This document shows positions 19,627 through 27,877 of a stretch of 57,769 nt of DNA, piece by piece. Position numbers and translations under genes: made by a program. The notes under the pieces are model-generated. The model did no database searches. It was not told the origin of the DNA and saw only the letters and a list, made by a program, of their open reading frames with translations. Each line of letters starts with the position of its first letter. Position 1 is the stretch's first letter. Origin of the DNA: an uncultured Pelagibacteraceae bacterium (lineage in GTDB: Bacteria; Pseudomonadota; Alphaproteobacteria; Pelagibacterales; Pelagibacteraceae); NCBI GenBank assembly GCA_902513955.1, contig CABXOW010000009.1:1-57769 (forward strand), written 5' to 3'.

Positions 19627-20637
19627 TTAACCGTCAATTGCAGTAATGATTTGTCTTGCTCTTTTTAGAACAGCATCACCATCAAGGCCTTTACCTTTCA
19701 TTTCTTCTAACCAATTAGATTCAATTGGAGCTAATATTTTTTTGTATTCATCAATAACTGAATCTGATGCAATTATGATTTCATGACCTTCTTTTTTTGA
19801 GATTTCATTTTTCATTATAGCATTTTGATTATCAATTAAATTAGAAGCCCAATCACCAAAGGCATGACCACTAAACTTATTAATACAAATTTTTGCACTT
19901 CCTGGTAAACCATTAAACTTATCTTCATTCATGATTAAACCAAATGTTGCGTTAGTAATATTAACCTCAGTATGATATTTGGTTACATCAAATAATCTAA
20001 AAGAACCAACTGCTGTATAAGGAAAAGGAGTTCCATCAATTACTCCTTTGCTTAAAGCTTCAGAAGTTCCTGGTGCTGGAACTTTTACACCTGTTGCACC
20101 TAAAGTTTTAAGAATTGTACCTGCAATTTTACTTGGTACTCTCATTTTCTTTCCTTTAAAATCCGCAGGATTTACAACTTTAGTATCTTTCATATGAATT
20201 TGATATCCAGGATTAGAGTGAAGACCTATTACTTTAATGCCAGCCATTTCTTTATCTAAATATCCTTCTTTAAACAAAGTATTTAAAGCTGTTGTTCCGG
20301 CTCTAGATGTTTTTGTAAGAAACGGTAATTCAATTACCGAACTTAAAGGAAATTGACCTCCAATATATCCTAAAACAGTCCATGAAATATCTGCAACACC
20401 TGATGTTACAATATCATATTGTTTAGGAGGACTTCCTAATACTCCTCCAGCGTACATTTTAACATTTAATGATGAAGAACATTGATTTACTTTCTTTGCC
20501 CAAGCTGCAAGAATTTTACTTGCAATAAATGCTTTAGGTGGTTCAAAAGTTGCCAATTTAAGTTCTGTGGCTGAAGATGCATTAACTATACTGAAAGAAA
20601 AAATTCCAATAATTAACCCAATTAATTTTTTTTTCAT
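19627..20637 (-). CDS. dctP: TRAP transporter periplasmic substrate-binding protein (DctP family)
   Basis: Captures an organic acid in the periplasm and delivers it to the DctQM permease. The 336 residues start with a signal peptide ending near NASSATE. DctP family features follow: LKLATFEPP, a KMRVPS-type ligand Arg region (KGKKMRVPSKIAG) and VDGTPFPYTAVGSF. A strong AAGGGG ribosome-binding site precedes the ATG. The two permease genes are divergent at 21621-23410. The gene sits within an operon of FAH hydrolase, dioxygenase and hydroxylase genes, so an aromatic acid or its derivative is a reasonable ligand guess. Confidence 0.9.
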   Translation of the reverse strand: MKKKLIGLIIGIFSFSIVNASSATELKLATFEPPKAFIASKILAAWAKKVNQCSSSLNVKMYAGGVLGSPPKQYDIVTSGVADISWTVLGYIGGQFPLSSVIELPFLTKTSRAGTTALNTLFKEGYLDKEMAGIKVIGLHSNPGYQIHMKDTKVVNPADFKGKKMRVPSKIAGTILKTLGATGVKVPAPGTSEALSKGVIDGTPFPYTAVGSFRLFDVTKYHTEVNITNATFGLIMNEDKFNGLPGSAKICINKFSGHAFGDWASNLIDNQNAIMKNEISKKEGHEIIIASDSVIDEYKKILAPIESNWLEEMKGKGLDGDAVLKRARQIITAIDG

Positions 20638-20687
20638 AAAATTATCCCCTTGTTGTTTATAATTATCTTAAAAGTGTAGCTTGAAAT

Positions 20688-21539
20688 TTAAACTATTTCA
20701 TCTTTAATTGTATTAGATAAAACGCCAATATGGGTCACTTCTACCTCAACTTTATCTCCTGGTTTCATAAAAACTGGTGGATTTCTTTTAAATCCTACCC
20801 CTCCAGGAGTACCAGTCACCAATACATCTCCTGCTCTCCAGGCCATAGCTTTAGAGACATAGGAAATTAATATAGGAATATCAAAAATTAACTGGCTTAA
20901 TTTAGCATTTTGCATCACTTCACCATTTAATCTTGTTTCAAGCGTAAGCTCTTTATAATCTTTAATATCTTCAGCAAGAACCATGTGTGGACCAAAGCTT
21001 CCTGTTTTTTCAAAATTTTTTCCCATTCCAAATTGTCTGGTGTGTCTTTGCCAATCTCTAATTGTGCTTTCGTTATAGCAAGAATAACCAACTATATGTT
21101 TCGAAGCATCTTCTGGTTTTACATGTTTTCCAGCTTCTCCCATAATTACTGCCATCTCTCCTTCAAAATCTAAATTATCAGAAGCAATCGGTCGTTGAAT
21201 TGCTTGCATATGAGCAGTTTGGCTTTCGGGAAAACGGTGAAAGATAACAGGGTTTTCTTCAACAGTTCTATTTGTTTCTTTTACATGTTCGCTATAATTT
21301 AAACCCACACAAATAATTTTTCCAGGATTTGGAATTACAGGTAAATATTCAATATCATCAACACTCAAGTTACCAGGATTTGCGCTTGCATATTTTTTGG
21401 CCTCTAAGATACCATTTTTTGAAATAAGATCTTTTAAAGTATCCGCTCCTGATATTTTACCTGTAAGATCTGTAATTAAATTATTATCTAAAATACCAAA
21501 TTTAAGCTCAGAGTTATGTTTGTAAGAAATAAATTTCAT
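20688..21539 (-). CDS. Fumarylacetoacetate hydrolase (FAH) family protein
   Basis: A 283-residue FAH-fold enzyme; members hydrolyse or decarboxylate ring-fission products. Family motifs: IICVGLNYSEHVKE, the metal ligands in LDFEGEMAVIMG, and a C-terminal DVLVTGTPGGVGFKR. It is the first gene of the minus-strand operon FAH-dctP-VOC-hydroxylase, divergent from dctQM. With an extradiol dioxygenase two genes away, it may act on the ring-cleavage product. Acylpyruvase or oxaloacetate decarboxylase activity is also known in the family. Confidence 0.88.
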   Translation of the reverse strand: MKFISYKHNSELKFGILDNNLITDLTGKISGADTLKDLISKNGILEAKKYASANPGNLSVDDIEYLPVIPNPGKIICVGLNYSEHVKETNRTVEENPVIFHRFPESQTAHMQAIQRPIASDNLDFEGEMAVIMGEAGKHVKPEDASKHIVGYSCYNESTIRDWQRHTRQFGMGKNFEKTGSFGPHMVLAEDIKDYKELTLETRLNGEVMQNAKLSQLIFDIPILISYVSKAMAWRAGDVLVTGTPGGVGFKRNPPVFMKPGDKVEVEVTHIGVLSNTIKDEIV

Positions 21540-21620
21540 TATTAATACTTTCTGTTTAAAACAAACCTTATATGCTAATGTTTAATAAAATTGAAGAGAC
21601 TTTTTTATAAAATATAATAA

Positions 21621-22100
21621 ATGAATAAAATATTTGATTATTCAGCGATAGCTTCTGGGTTAATACTTTTATTATTATCTGTATTAACTTTTTGTGACGT
21701 CTTTGGAAGAAGATTTTTAAACTCTCCAGTTACTGGTACGATTGAATTAGTTGAAATTGGAATGGCATTAGTTGCCTTTCTAGCAATGCCTAGAGCTTTT
21801 TTTTTAAATGCAAATGTTTCAGCAGATTTTATTAACAATTTAAATTTAGGACGATTTAAAACCTATCTAATAATTCTTAAATTCATTCTAATGATAATAA
21901 TAATGTCATTAATGGCTTACGCTACTACTAAGACTTCATTAAAATTTATGAGTAATGAAAGAGTTACGCTTGATTTAGAGTTATACTTTTATCCTTTTTA
22001 TTTTATTTCAGCATTAGGAATGTGGTTAAGTGTGCTTGCAATTATTTTTTGGTTTATAAGAACTTTTTCTGAAAACAGTTCTAATTTGAAAGAAATATAA
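21621..22100 (+). CDS. dctQ: TRAP transporter small permease (DctQ family)
   Basis: A 159-residue membrane protein with four hydrophobic helices. It carries the family segments CDVFGRRFLNSPVTGTIELVE (first periplasmic region) and FPLMPRAFF-like LAMPRAFFLNANV. It forms the permease with DctM and uses a Na+ or H+ gradient. It overlaps dctM by one base (TAATG). It is transcribed away from the FAH-dctP operon, so binding protein and permease are on separate transcripts. Confidence 0.9.
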   Translation: MNKIFDYSAIASGLILLLLSVLTFCDVFGRRFLNSPVTGTIELVEIGMALVAFLAMPRAFFLNANVSADFINNLNLGRFKTYLIILKFILMIIIMSLMAYATTKTSLKFMSNERVTLDLELYFYPFYFISALGMWLSVLAIIFWFIRTFSENSSNLKEI

Positions 22101-23410
22101 TGGAAATGGATCCAATTATTAATGGTGGTATAGCTTTTGCAGCAGTCTTAATACTAATGGTATTAAATATTCCAATTGGTATTGCGATGTTACTTGTTGG
22201 TTTTACAGGTTTTGCTTTAATTTCTGGGTTTGATCCTGCTATTTTTGTATTAGGTACCGCTCCATTTGATGCGGTATCAAAATACACATTATCGGTACTT
22301 CCTCTTTTTGTTTTAATGGGAAATCTTGCTAACAGCGCTAATTTATCAAGAAATTTATATGATGCAGCTTACGCAGTGGTTGGTCATTATAAAGGAGGAT
22401 TAGCAATGTCTACTGTTGGTGCGTGCGCTGGATTTGGAATGATATGTGGTTCATCAATTGCAACAGCGGCAACGATGTCTCAAATGGCTGGACCTGAAAT
22501 GAAAAGACATGGTTATAGTGATGCTTTGATAAGTGGTTCAATAGCATCTGGTGGAACTCTTGGAATTATTATTCCACCGAGTGTCATTCTTGTAATTTAT
22601 GCTTATTTAACAGAGCAATCTGTTCAAGAACTTTTCTTTGCTGCACTTATACCAGGATTAATAGCTGTAATTTTATATATGATTGCAATAAGAGTTTATC
22701 TCATAATTTATCCTTCCCATGGTGGACATGGAAATAAAATGCCACTTAAAGAAAGAATATCCGCAATCACAAAAGTTTTTCCAATTTTTTTAATTTTTGC
22801 AATAATTATGGGTGGTCTTTACCTTGGTTTCTTTACAGCAACAGAAAGTGCAGCTGTTGGAGTTGTCTTAGTATTATTATTTATTCTAATCAGAGGTCAA
22901 CTTACTCTAAGCTTATTAAAAGAAGCTTTATGGACAACAATTAAAACCGTTGGTTCTTTATATTTAATTGTAATTGGAGCTAGCATTTTTAATTATTTAA
23001 TTACAGTAACCCAATTACCTTTTGCTGTTGTTGATTTTATAAATCACTTAGAACTAACACCTTTAGGAATTATTTTGGTTATTTGTGCTATTTATCTAGT
23101 GCTTGGAACTGTAATGGACTCTTTAGCAATGTTGTTCTTAACTATTCCAGTTTTTTATCCAGTGATAGTTGATGCAGGTATAGATCCGGTATGGTTTGGT
23201 ATCTTTGCAGTAATAGTTGTTGAGTTTGGTTTAATTTCACCTCCGGTTGGAATGAATTTATTTGTCATTAAAGGAGTTATGCAAAACACACCTCTTCAAA
23301 CTATATGGTTTGGAACTGTTCCTTTTTTAATCACAGATGTTATTAGACTTGCTTTAATTATAGCGTTTCCCGCAATATGTCTTTACTTGCCAAGTTTAAT
23401 GACACCTTAG
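22100..23410 (+). CDS. dctM: TRAP transporter large permease (DctM family)
   Basis: A 436-residue membrane protein with about 12-13 hydrophobic segments. Family motifs include NIPIGIAMLLVG near the N-terminus, the CGSSIATAATMSQMAGPEM segment, GGTLGIIIPPSV and TATESAAVGV. It is the transport channel for the substrate captured by DctP. Its stop is 3 nt from the convergent sulfatase stop, with no hairpin between them. Confidence 0.94.
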   Translation: MEMDPIINGGIAFAAVLILMVLNIPIGIAMLLVGFTGFALISGFDPAIFVLGTAPFDAVSKYTLSVLPLFVLMGNLANSANLSRNLYDAAYAVVGHYKGGLAMSTVGACAGFGMICGSSIATAATMSQMAGPEMKRHGYSDALISGSIASGGTLGIIIPPSVILVIYAYLTEQSVQELFFAALIPGLIAVILYMIAIRVYLIIYPSHGGHGNKMPLKERISAITKVFPIFLIFAIIMGGLYLGFFTATESAAVGVVLVLLFILIRGQLTLSLLKEALWTTIKTVGSLYLIVIGASIFNYLITVTQLPFAVVDFINHLELTPLGIILVICAIYLVLGTVMDSLAMLFLTIPVFYPVIVDAGIDPVWFGIFAVIVVEFGLISPPVGMNLFVIKGVMQNTPLQTIWFGTVPFLITDVIRLALIIAFPAICLYLPSLMTP

Positions 23411-23413
23411 TAA

Positions 23414-24997
23414 TTACCAAACACCAATCATTATACCGTCATCCTTAGTATAATCTCTTTCTTTAGTTACAAACTCATCAGTTGCAGCAACTCTATTTTT
23501 TCTATCTATAATTCGTTTAAGAAGTAATTCTTTCATCTCTTCTCTAATCTTTGAATGTTCTTTTGATCTACCTAAATCATTAAACTCATCTGGGTCATTT
23601 TTTAAATCAAATAATTGAGGTTCAAATCCTTTATAATAAATATATTTCCATTCATTATTTCTAATCATAAAAGCTCTTGCATCGGATGCTTTTAAATTAA
23701 GCATTTTACGAGCTTCATTAAATGAATAATCAATTTCACTAAAAACAAAATCTTTCCAATCTGAAGGGTTTTCTCCTTTTATTACAGGCATTAAAGAATT
23801 TCCTTCTAATCTGTGTTTACTTACTGGGCTTTCTACTGCATCTAAAAAAGTTGGGAGCAAATCTATAGCTTCTATAAATCTTTTTTCTTTAGTGCCTCTA
23901 GTTTTATTAGCATATTCGCTTGGATCATAAATTATCATCGGAACTCTAACTGATTGTTCATGAAATAATTCTTTTTCTCCTAACCAATGATCTCCGTGAT
24001 AATCTCCATGATCTGAAGTGAACACAATCATAGTATCTTCCATGTGATCTGCGTCTTGTAAAAACTTAAATAATCTTCCTAAATTGTCGTCAATTTGTTT
24101 AATTAAACCCATGTATCCAGAGAGAACTGTAGTTCTAACTTCATCTTTAGAAAAAGTTTTTGAAATACTATTTTCCATAAATGCTTTATAGACTGGGTGA
24201 TGATTTTTTCTTTCCGCATCATTTCTATGTACAGGATAAAATTCATTTGGAGAGTACATATTATGATAAGGAGCTGGTGCCATGTAAGGCCAATGCGGTT
24301 TAATATAAGATAAATGTAAAAACCATGGCTTATCTTTGCTGTCTTCTATAAATTCCATAGCACGATTAGTCATGAATGCTGTTTCAGAATGCTTTTCAGG
24401 AATTCTTGCTGCTTTATTAGAATTTCTTAGCCTCCAACCACTTAATATTTCACCATTTTCTCCTTCAGCAGAATTTGCCCAATCATTCCAAGGGTTATCT
24501 CCATCATATCCAAGTTTATTTAACCACTCATTATAGGATAAAGTTTTTTTAGAGTTTTTAATTTGATTATTTGGATGAAGTCCATCATCTCTTTCATAAG
24601 GTTCAAAACCTGGTTCGCTAACTATCATTCCAATCTCAGTATCTTTAGTTATACCAAGTCTACTCATACCTTCTAAATCAGGTCTCATATGTGTTTTGCC
24701 GACAACTCCTGTTCTAATTCCTGATTGACGCAAGTAATCTCCAATAGTTAATTCACCAATAGGAAGTGGGACCTGATTCCATGTTGAACCATGACTAAAA
24801 ACTGTTCTGCCTGTGTAATAAGATGCTCTTGAAGGACCGCATACAGGTGATTGAACAAATGCAGACTCAAACTGAACTCCTTTTTTTGCCAAATTATCTA
24901 TATTAGGAGTTTTTAAATGTGGATGACCATAACAGGATAAATAATCCCATCTTAATTGATCAGCCATTATAAAAAGAATATTTCTAATTTTTTTCAT
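23414..24997 (-). CDS. Type I (Cys) sulfatase of the alkaline-phosphatase superfamily
   Basis: A 527-residue hydrolase of sulfate (or phosphonate) esters. The catalytic Cys53 in VCGPSR fits C-x-P-S-R, which must be converted to formylglycine. Metal and active-site residues are seen as Asp13 (MADQLRWD), Lys100/His102, His234 and Asp328-His329 (FTSDHG). No signal peptide is present, so it should act in the cytoplasm on an imported ester such as choline sulfate or a sulfated sugar. Phosphonate monoester hydrolase is an alternative. It is the last gene of the minus-strand island; the gap to the glycosidase gene is 55 nt. Confidence 0.85.
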   Translation of the reverse strand: MKKIRNILFIMADQLRWDYLSCYGHPHLKTPNIDNLAKKGVQFESAFVQSPVCGPSRASYYTGRTVFSHGSTWNQVPLPIGELTIGDYLRQSGIRTGVVGKTHMRPDLEGMSRLGITKDTEIGMIVSEPGFEPYERDDGLHPNNQIKNSKKTLSYNEWLNKLGYDGDNPWNDWANSAEGENGEILSGWRLRNSNKAARIPEKHSETAFMTNRAMEFIEDSKDKPWFLHLSYIKPHWPYMAPAPYHNMYSPNEFYPVHRNDAERKNHHPVYKAFMENSISKTFSKDEVRTTVLSGYMGLIKQIDDNLGRLFKFLQDADHMEDTMIVFTSDHGDYHGDHWLGEKELFHEQSVRVPMIIYDPSEYANKTRGTKEKRFIEAIDLLPTFLDAVESPVSKHRLEGNSLMPVIKGENPSDWKDFVFSEIDYSFNEARKMLNLKASDARAFMIRNNEWKYIYYKGFEPQLFDLKNDPDEFNDLGRSKEHSKIREEMKELLLKRIIDRKNRVAATDEFVTKERDYTKDDGIMIGVW

Positions 24998-25052
24998 ACC
25001 TATTTAAAAGGTAATTGAGCATAATTTAATTGTCAATTATAAGAAAAGAATT

Positions 25053-26069
25053 CTATAAATCTAAGATTTTTTTAGATCCATCACTATATGTAAATTCTAC
25101 TTTTTTTTTTGAAATGCTTTTTATTGATGTAAAACCATCATATTCAGCCATAAATTCGTTTAATTTTTTTCTACCTTTCTTGCTCATTTTTTTTCCTGGA
25201 GCATTTACACCAACATCGATAATCAACTCAGCTCCATTTAAAAATGCTTTTACCCAAGCTTTTACTGGAGCACCACAAGTCATAGCTTCGGTTAACCATA
25301 TAGGTTTATTTACATCTACACTTTTTAATAAAGCTGCAAATTCATCTACCCATAGTTCTTTATCACACTTTCCATCTGGACCACTTATATGGTGAATGTT
25401 TGCAATATCAAAATGATCTTTAATTTTTGGCAAAACAGATTTCCAATATTTTATATTTTCTGGGAACATTCCTGCAGCACCAGCCATAACAATCACTGCA
25501 TCTGGTTGCTTTTCCTTAATTACTTTGGAAGAAAAATTAAAAATTTCAACAAAGTCTTCCTCGCTTCCTTTAAAGAACATTTTAAACTCTGGTTCGTTCA
25601 TTATATCCCAATATTTTATCGGTTTAGTTAATCCTGACATATCATTTGACCCATCACCATCATAACGATCAACTAATTGTAGAAGGAAGTTTTTATAGTC
25701 ATCCATTGAACAGGGTTTACTTAGGTATTTAGTAAACTTTTTTCCAAAAGGACTTCTTGCTTTTTTCCTTTTACAAGATTTTTGCTCCCAATTTGCATGA
25801 GGCCAAATAGTAGCTAAAATTGTTTGATTGTGTTCTTGAGCATAAACGACATATTTATCTGCTTCTTCCCAAGTAAACTTTCCTTTTTCTTTTTCAATGT
25901 GGTTCCAAATAAACGGTCCTGGATGAGGTCTTACCCATTGACCATCTTTACCTCTCATTCTTTCATCGCGCATTTCTGTTAATTCACCAAATCTTGATTC
26001 AGAATAAGAAAAATTTATCGAAAAAATAAAAAAAATTAAAAAGTTTAAAAAAATTATTTTGTTTTTCAT
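25053..26069 (-). CDS. Secreted TIM-barrel glycoside hydrolase-like protein (clan GH-A type)
   Basis: A 338-residue exported protein; the signal peptide ends near SYSES at about residue 24. The barrel shows the clan GH-A catalytic pair: Glu159 in DIMNEPEF at the end of strand 4 (acid/base), and Glu261 in IWLTEAMT (nucleophile). An IWPHANWEQK segment is typical of sugar-binding loops, and four Cys (99, 120, 235, 265) could form disulfides. The closest recognisable types are GH39/GH5-like, but the family is not certain. It ends a run of overlapping genes for secreted lyase-like and serine-hydrolase-like proteins, so a glycan substrate is likely. Confidence 0.65.
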   Translation of the reverse strand: MKNKIIFLNFLIFFIFSINFSYSESRFGELTEMRDERMRGKDGQWVRPHPGPFIWNHIEKEKGKFTWEEADKYVVYAQEHNQTILATIWPHANWEQKSCKRKKARSPFGKKFTKYLSKPCSMDDYKNFLLQLVDRYDGDGSNDMSGLTKPIKYWDIMNEPEFKMFFKGSEEDFVEIFNFSSKVIKEKQPDAVIVMAGAAGMFPENIKYWKSVLPKIKDHFDIANIHHISGPDGKCDKELWVDEFAALLKSVDVNKPIWLTEAMTCGAPVKAWVKAFLNGAELIIDVGVNAPGKKMSKKGRKKLNEFMAEYDGFTSIKSISKKKVEFTYSDGSKKILDL

Positions 26070-26075
26070 TTTAAA

Positions 26076-26942
26076 TCAATCAACAGGCTTAAGTTTTGGA
26101 TTGATATTTCTGTCTACTTTTTTAATTGATTTTCCTCTTCTAACCTCATCATAAAAAACAACTTGAGTTGGCATTTTTCGATTTTTGAGTTCTTTATACC
26201 TACTAATTAAATTACGATAGATCCCATGCTTAAAATATATTCCTTCTGGTTTAAAAAAAATTGGAGATTTTAATATTTCCACTTTTTTAATACCATCTAC
26301 CCATGCATCTATTCTTTTGTTTTTAAAATCTAAGCAAAAAGAAATATCCGTCCAAACATCTTTCATTTTTCTTAATGGCTTTAATGTAGTATATACTGAT
26401 TTATCAATAACGTCTGTTGCTGAACCACTAAGTTCGTGCCAATTAAAAAACAAATATCCTTTATGTGCATCAATTTGAATCAAAGGTGGAAAAGAAGCTA
26501 GGCCGCCTGATGCTGTACCTGTTGGACCACCAATTTGATGAACTTGGCCTAAAGTAGTAGTGGCTGGAGCTACATCGAAAAAATCTTTAGATAACATTAA
26601 ACTAAATCCATAGCACTGTTTCCCTTTTGGAGCCTGTCTTGGTTCTGTTGAAAACTCAACTCTTTCTCGATCAGTTTCACAATCACTCCAAAAATCATCT
26701 CTAAAGCAATCACCGTCTCTAAGTTCAAATCGCTGAAAATAGTTTCCAGCACGTGCTTTTGTTTTATCTTTAATGTATTGAAAGTTATGATCCTTATGAT
26801 CCATATAGTTTTTATGATACTTAAATCCACTCTTCTTGGTTTTCAAACCAAATTTTCCCTCTTGATCTTTAAATGTTCCGGACATAGCCAGAGTAGGAAT
26901 TAACAACAAACATAAAATCACGATTCCTAAAATTTTTTTCAC
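26076..26942 (-). CDS. Secreted polysaccharide-lyase-like protein, copy 1
   Basis: A 288-residue exported protein with a signal peptide of about 21 residues. It shares with the next gene the pattern RFE(L/V)RDGDC (residues 71-79), a second SDC (Cys88) and DRER(V/H)E (91-96), and a C-terminal P(T)xVV(F/Y)(Y/F)DEVR(R/K). The shape resembles the jelly-roll polysaccharide lyases of Pfam Polysacc_lyase (heparin-lyase-I/glucuronan-lyase-like), whose RxExR motifs line the cleft. The start is GTG, overlapping the upstream stop by 4 nt (GTGA). Lyase activity is inferred; a non-catalytic glycan-binding role is possible. Confidence 0.6.
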   Translation of the reverse strand: MKKILGIVILCLLLIPTLAMSGTFKDQEGKFGLKTKKSGFKYHKNYMDHKDHNFQYIKDKTKARAGNYFQRFELRDGDCFRDDFWSDCETDRERVEFSTEPRQAPKGKQCYGFSLMLSKDFFDVAPATTTLGQVHQIGGPTGTASGGLASFPPLIQIDAHKGYLFFNWHELSGSATDVIDKSVYTTLKPLRKMKDVWTDISFCLDFKNKRIDAWVDGIKKVEILKSPIFFKPEGIYFKHGIYRNLISRYKELKNRKMPTQVVFYDEVRRGKSIKKVDRNINPKLKPVD

Positions 26943-27877
26943 TCAAATACTCCAACTTTTTTCTTTTTTTTACTTTTTCTAACTTCGTCAAAGTAAACAA
27001 CTCTTGTTGGAATCTTTACTGGTTTATAAAATGATTTACATTTATTGTATATTTGTATTGACATTTTGTGCTGTATCTCTTTTCTTTGCAAAATGTAAAG
27101 AGCTGTATTTTCATCTGTGGTATAGCCTTTTTCTTCAAAACACTTATCAATAACATCTATATTTTCATAATTTATATATCTAGTTATACCTGTGCTATAA
27201 ATTCCAAATTTTGCATAAACGTATTTCTCTGTTTTAGTTGGACCTTTGTAATCATATTTAAGTTTATCGTTTACCCATAATTTAAAGAAACCATCATCTT
27301 TTTTTGACCACTTGACATTTATTAAAATGTCATGCCATTTACCTTTCATATCATCTTTATGTATTAATCTTTTTTCATGGTAATCAACATCTCCTATGGT
27401 TCTTATAACTGAATAACCGCTCCTTAGTTCTTTAAACATGAAAACAGGTGGACCATCTTTTTGATGAAATTGCCCATAATTATTACTCAAAGGCCAAAGG
27501 TTCTGATGATCTTCTGGGAAAAATAATGACCAAGAAAACCAATATTCTCCCTTGGACATGGTATCTCCTTTTTGATTTGCTGATAGTTCATGGCGTTCTC
27601 GATCACCTTTACAATCGCTCCAGCCACCTTGTTCATCTTGTCCACAATCACCATCTCTAACTTCAAATCTTATAGATTTTTTTCCTGCTCTAACGGGATA
27701 TCCATCTTTCTCATCAACGACTTGCATTCCATAATCTTTATAATATTTACCAGTTAAACTTTTAGTTAATATTTTAAAACCTGAAGCTGCATCTTTAGGT
27801 AATTTAACTGTTGTTTCAGCGAAAACATTACTAGACCAAAACAAAGATAAAATAATAATGGTTAAAAGTTTTTTCAT
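26939..27877 (-). CDS. Secreted polysaccharide-lyase-like protein, copy 2
   Basis: A 312-residue exported paralog of the downstream gene; the signal peptide ends after NVFA (residue 20). It has RFEVRDGDC (70-78), Cys89 and DRERHELS (92-99), then a WFSWSLFFPED segment and GQFHQKDGPPVFMF, which place a His in the putative cleft, and a DGFFKLWVNDK beta-strand typical of this fold. It has an extra Cys-containing insertion near the C-terminus (IDVIDKCFEEKGY) missing in copy 1. It overlaps both neighbours by 4 nt and is part of a tightly packed operon. Confidence 0.62.
   Translation of the reverse strand: MKKLLTIIILSLFWSSNVFAETTVKLPKDAASGFKILTKSLTGKYYKDYGMQVVDEKDGYPVRAGKKSIRFEVRDGDCGQDEQGGWSDCKGDRERHELSANQKGDTMSKGEYWFSWSLFFPEDHQNLWPLSNNYGQFHQKDGPPVFMFKELRSGYSVIRTIGDVDYHEKRLIHKDDMKGKWHDILINVKWSKKDDGFFKLWVNDKLKYDYKGPTKTEKYVYAKFGIYSTGITRYINYENIDVIDKCFEEKGYTTDENTALYILQRKEIQHKMSIQIYNKCKSFYKPVKIPTRVVYFDEVRKSKKKKKVGVFE

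Noticed and set aside
21613..21623. TATAAT two bases before the dctQ ATG, and TATAAT at 16324-16329 before the BKACE gene, as -10 elements.
   Set aside because: Transcription would start inside the coding sequence. In DNA this AT-rich such hexamers are frequent by chance.
25030..25395. Open frame of 121 codons on the plus strand opposite the glycosidase gene.
   Set aside because: It is antisense to a protein with signal peptide and catalytic motifs, has no recognisable domain, and is explained by codon bias of the minus-strand gene. The same holds for plus-strand frames at 13364-13624 and 32517-32831 and the minus-strand frame at 43371-43688.
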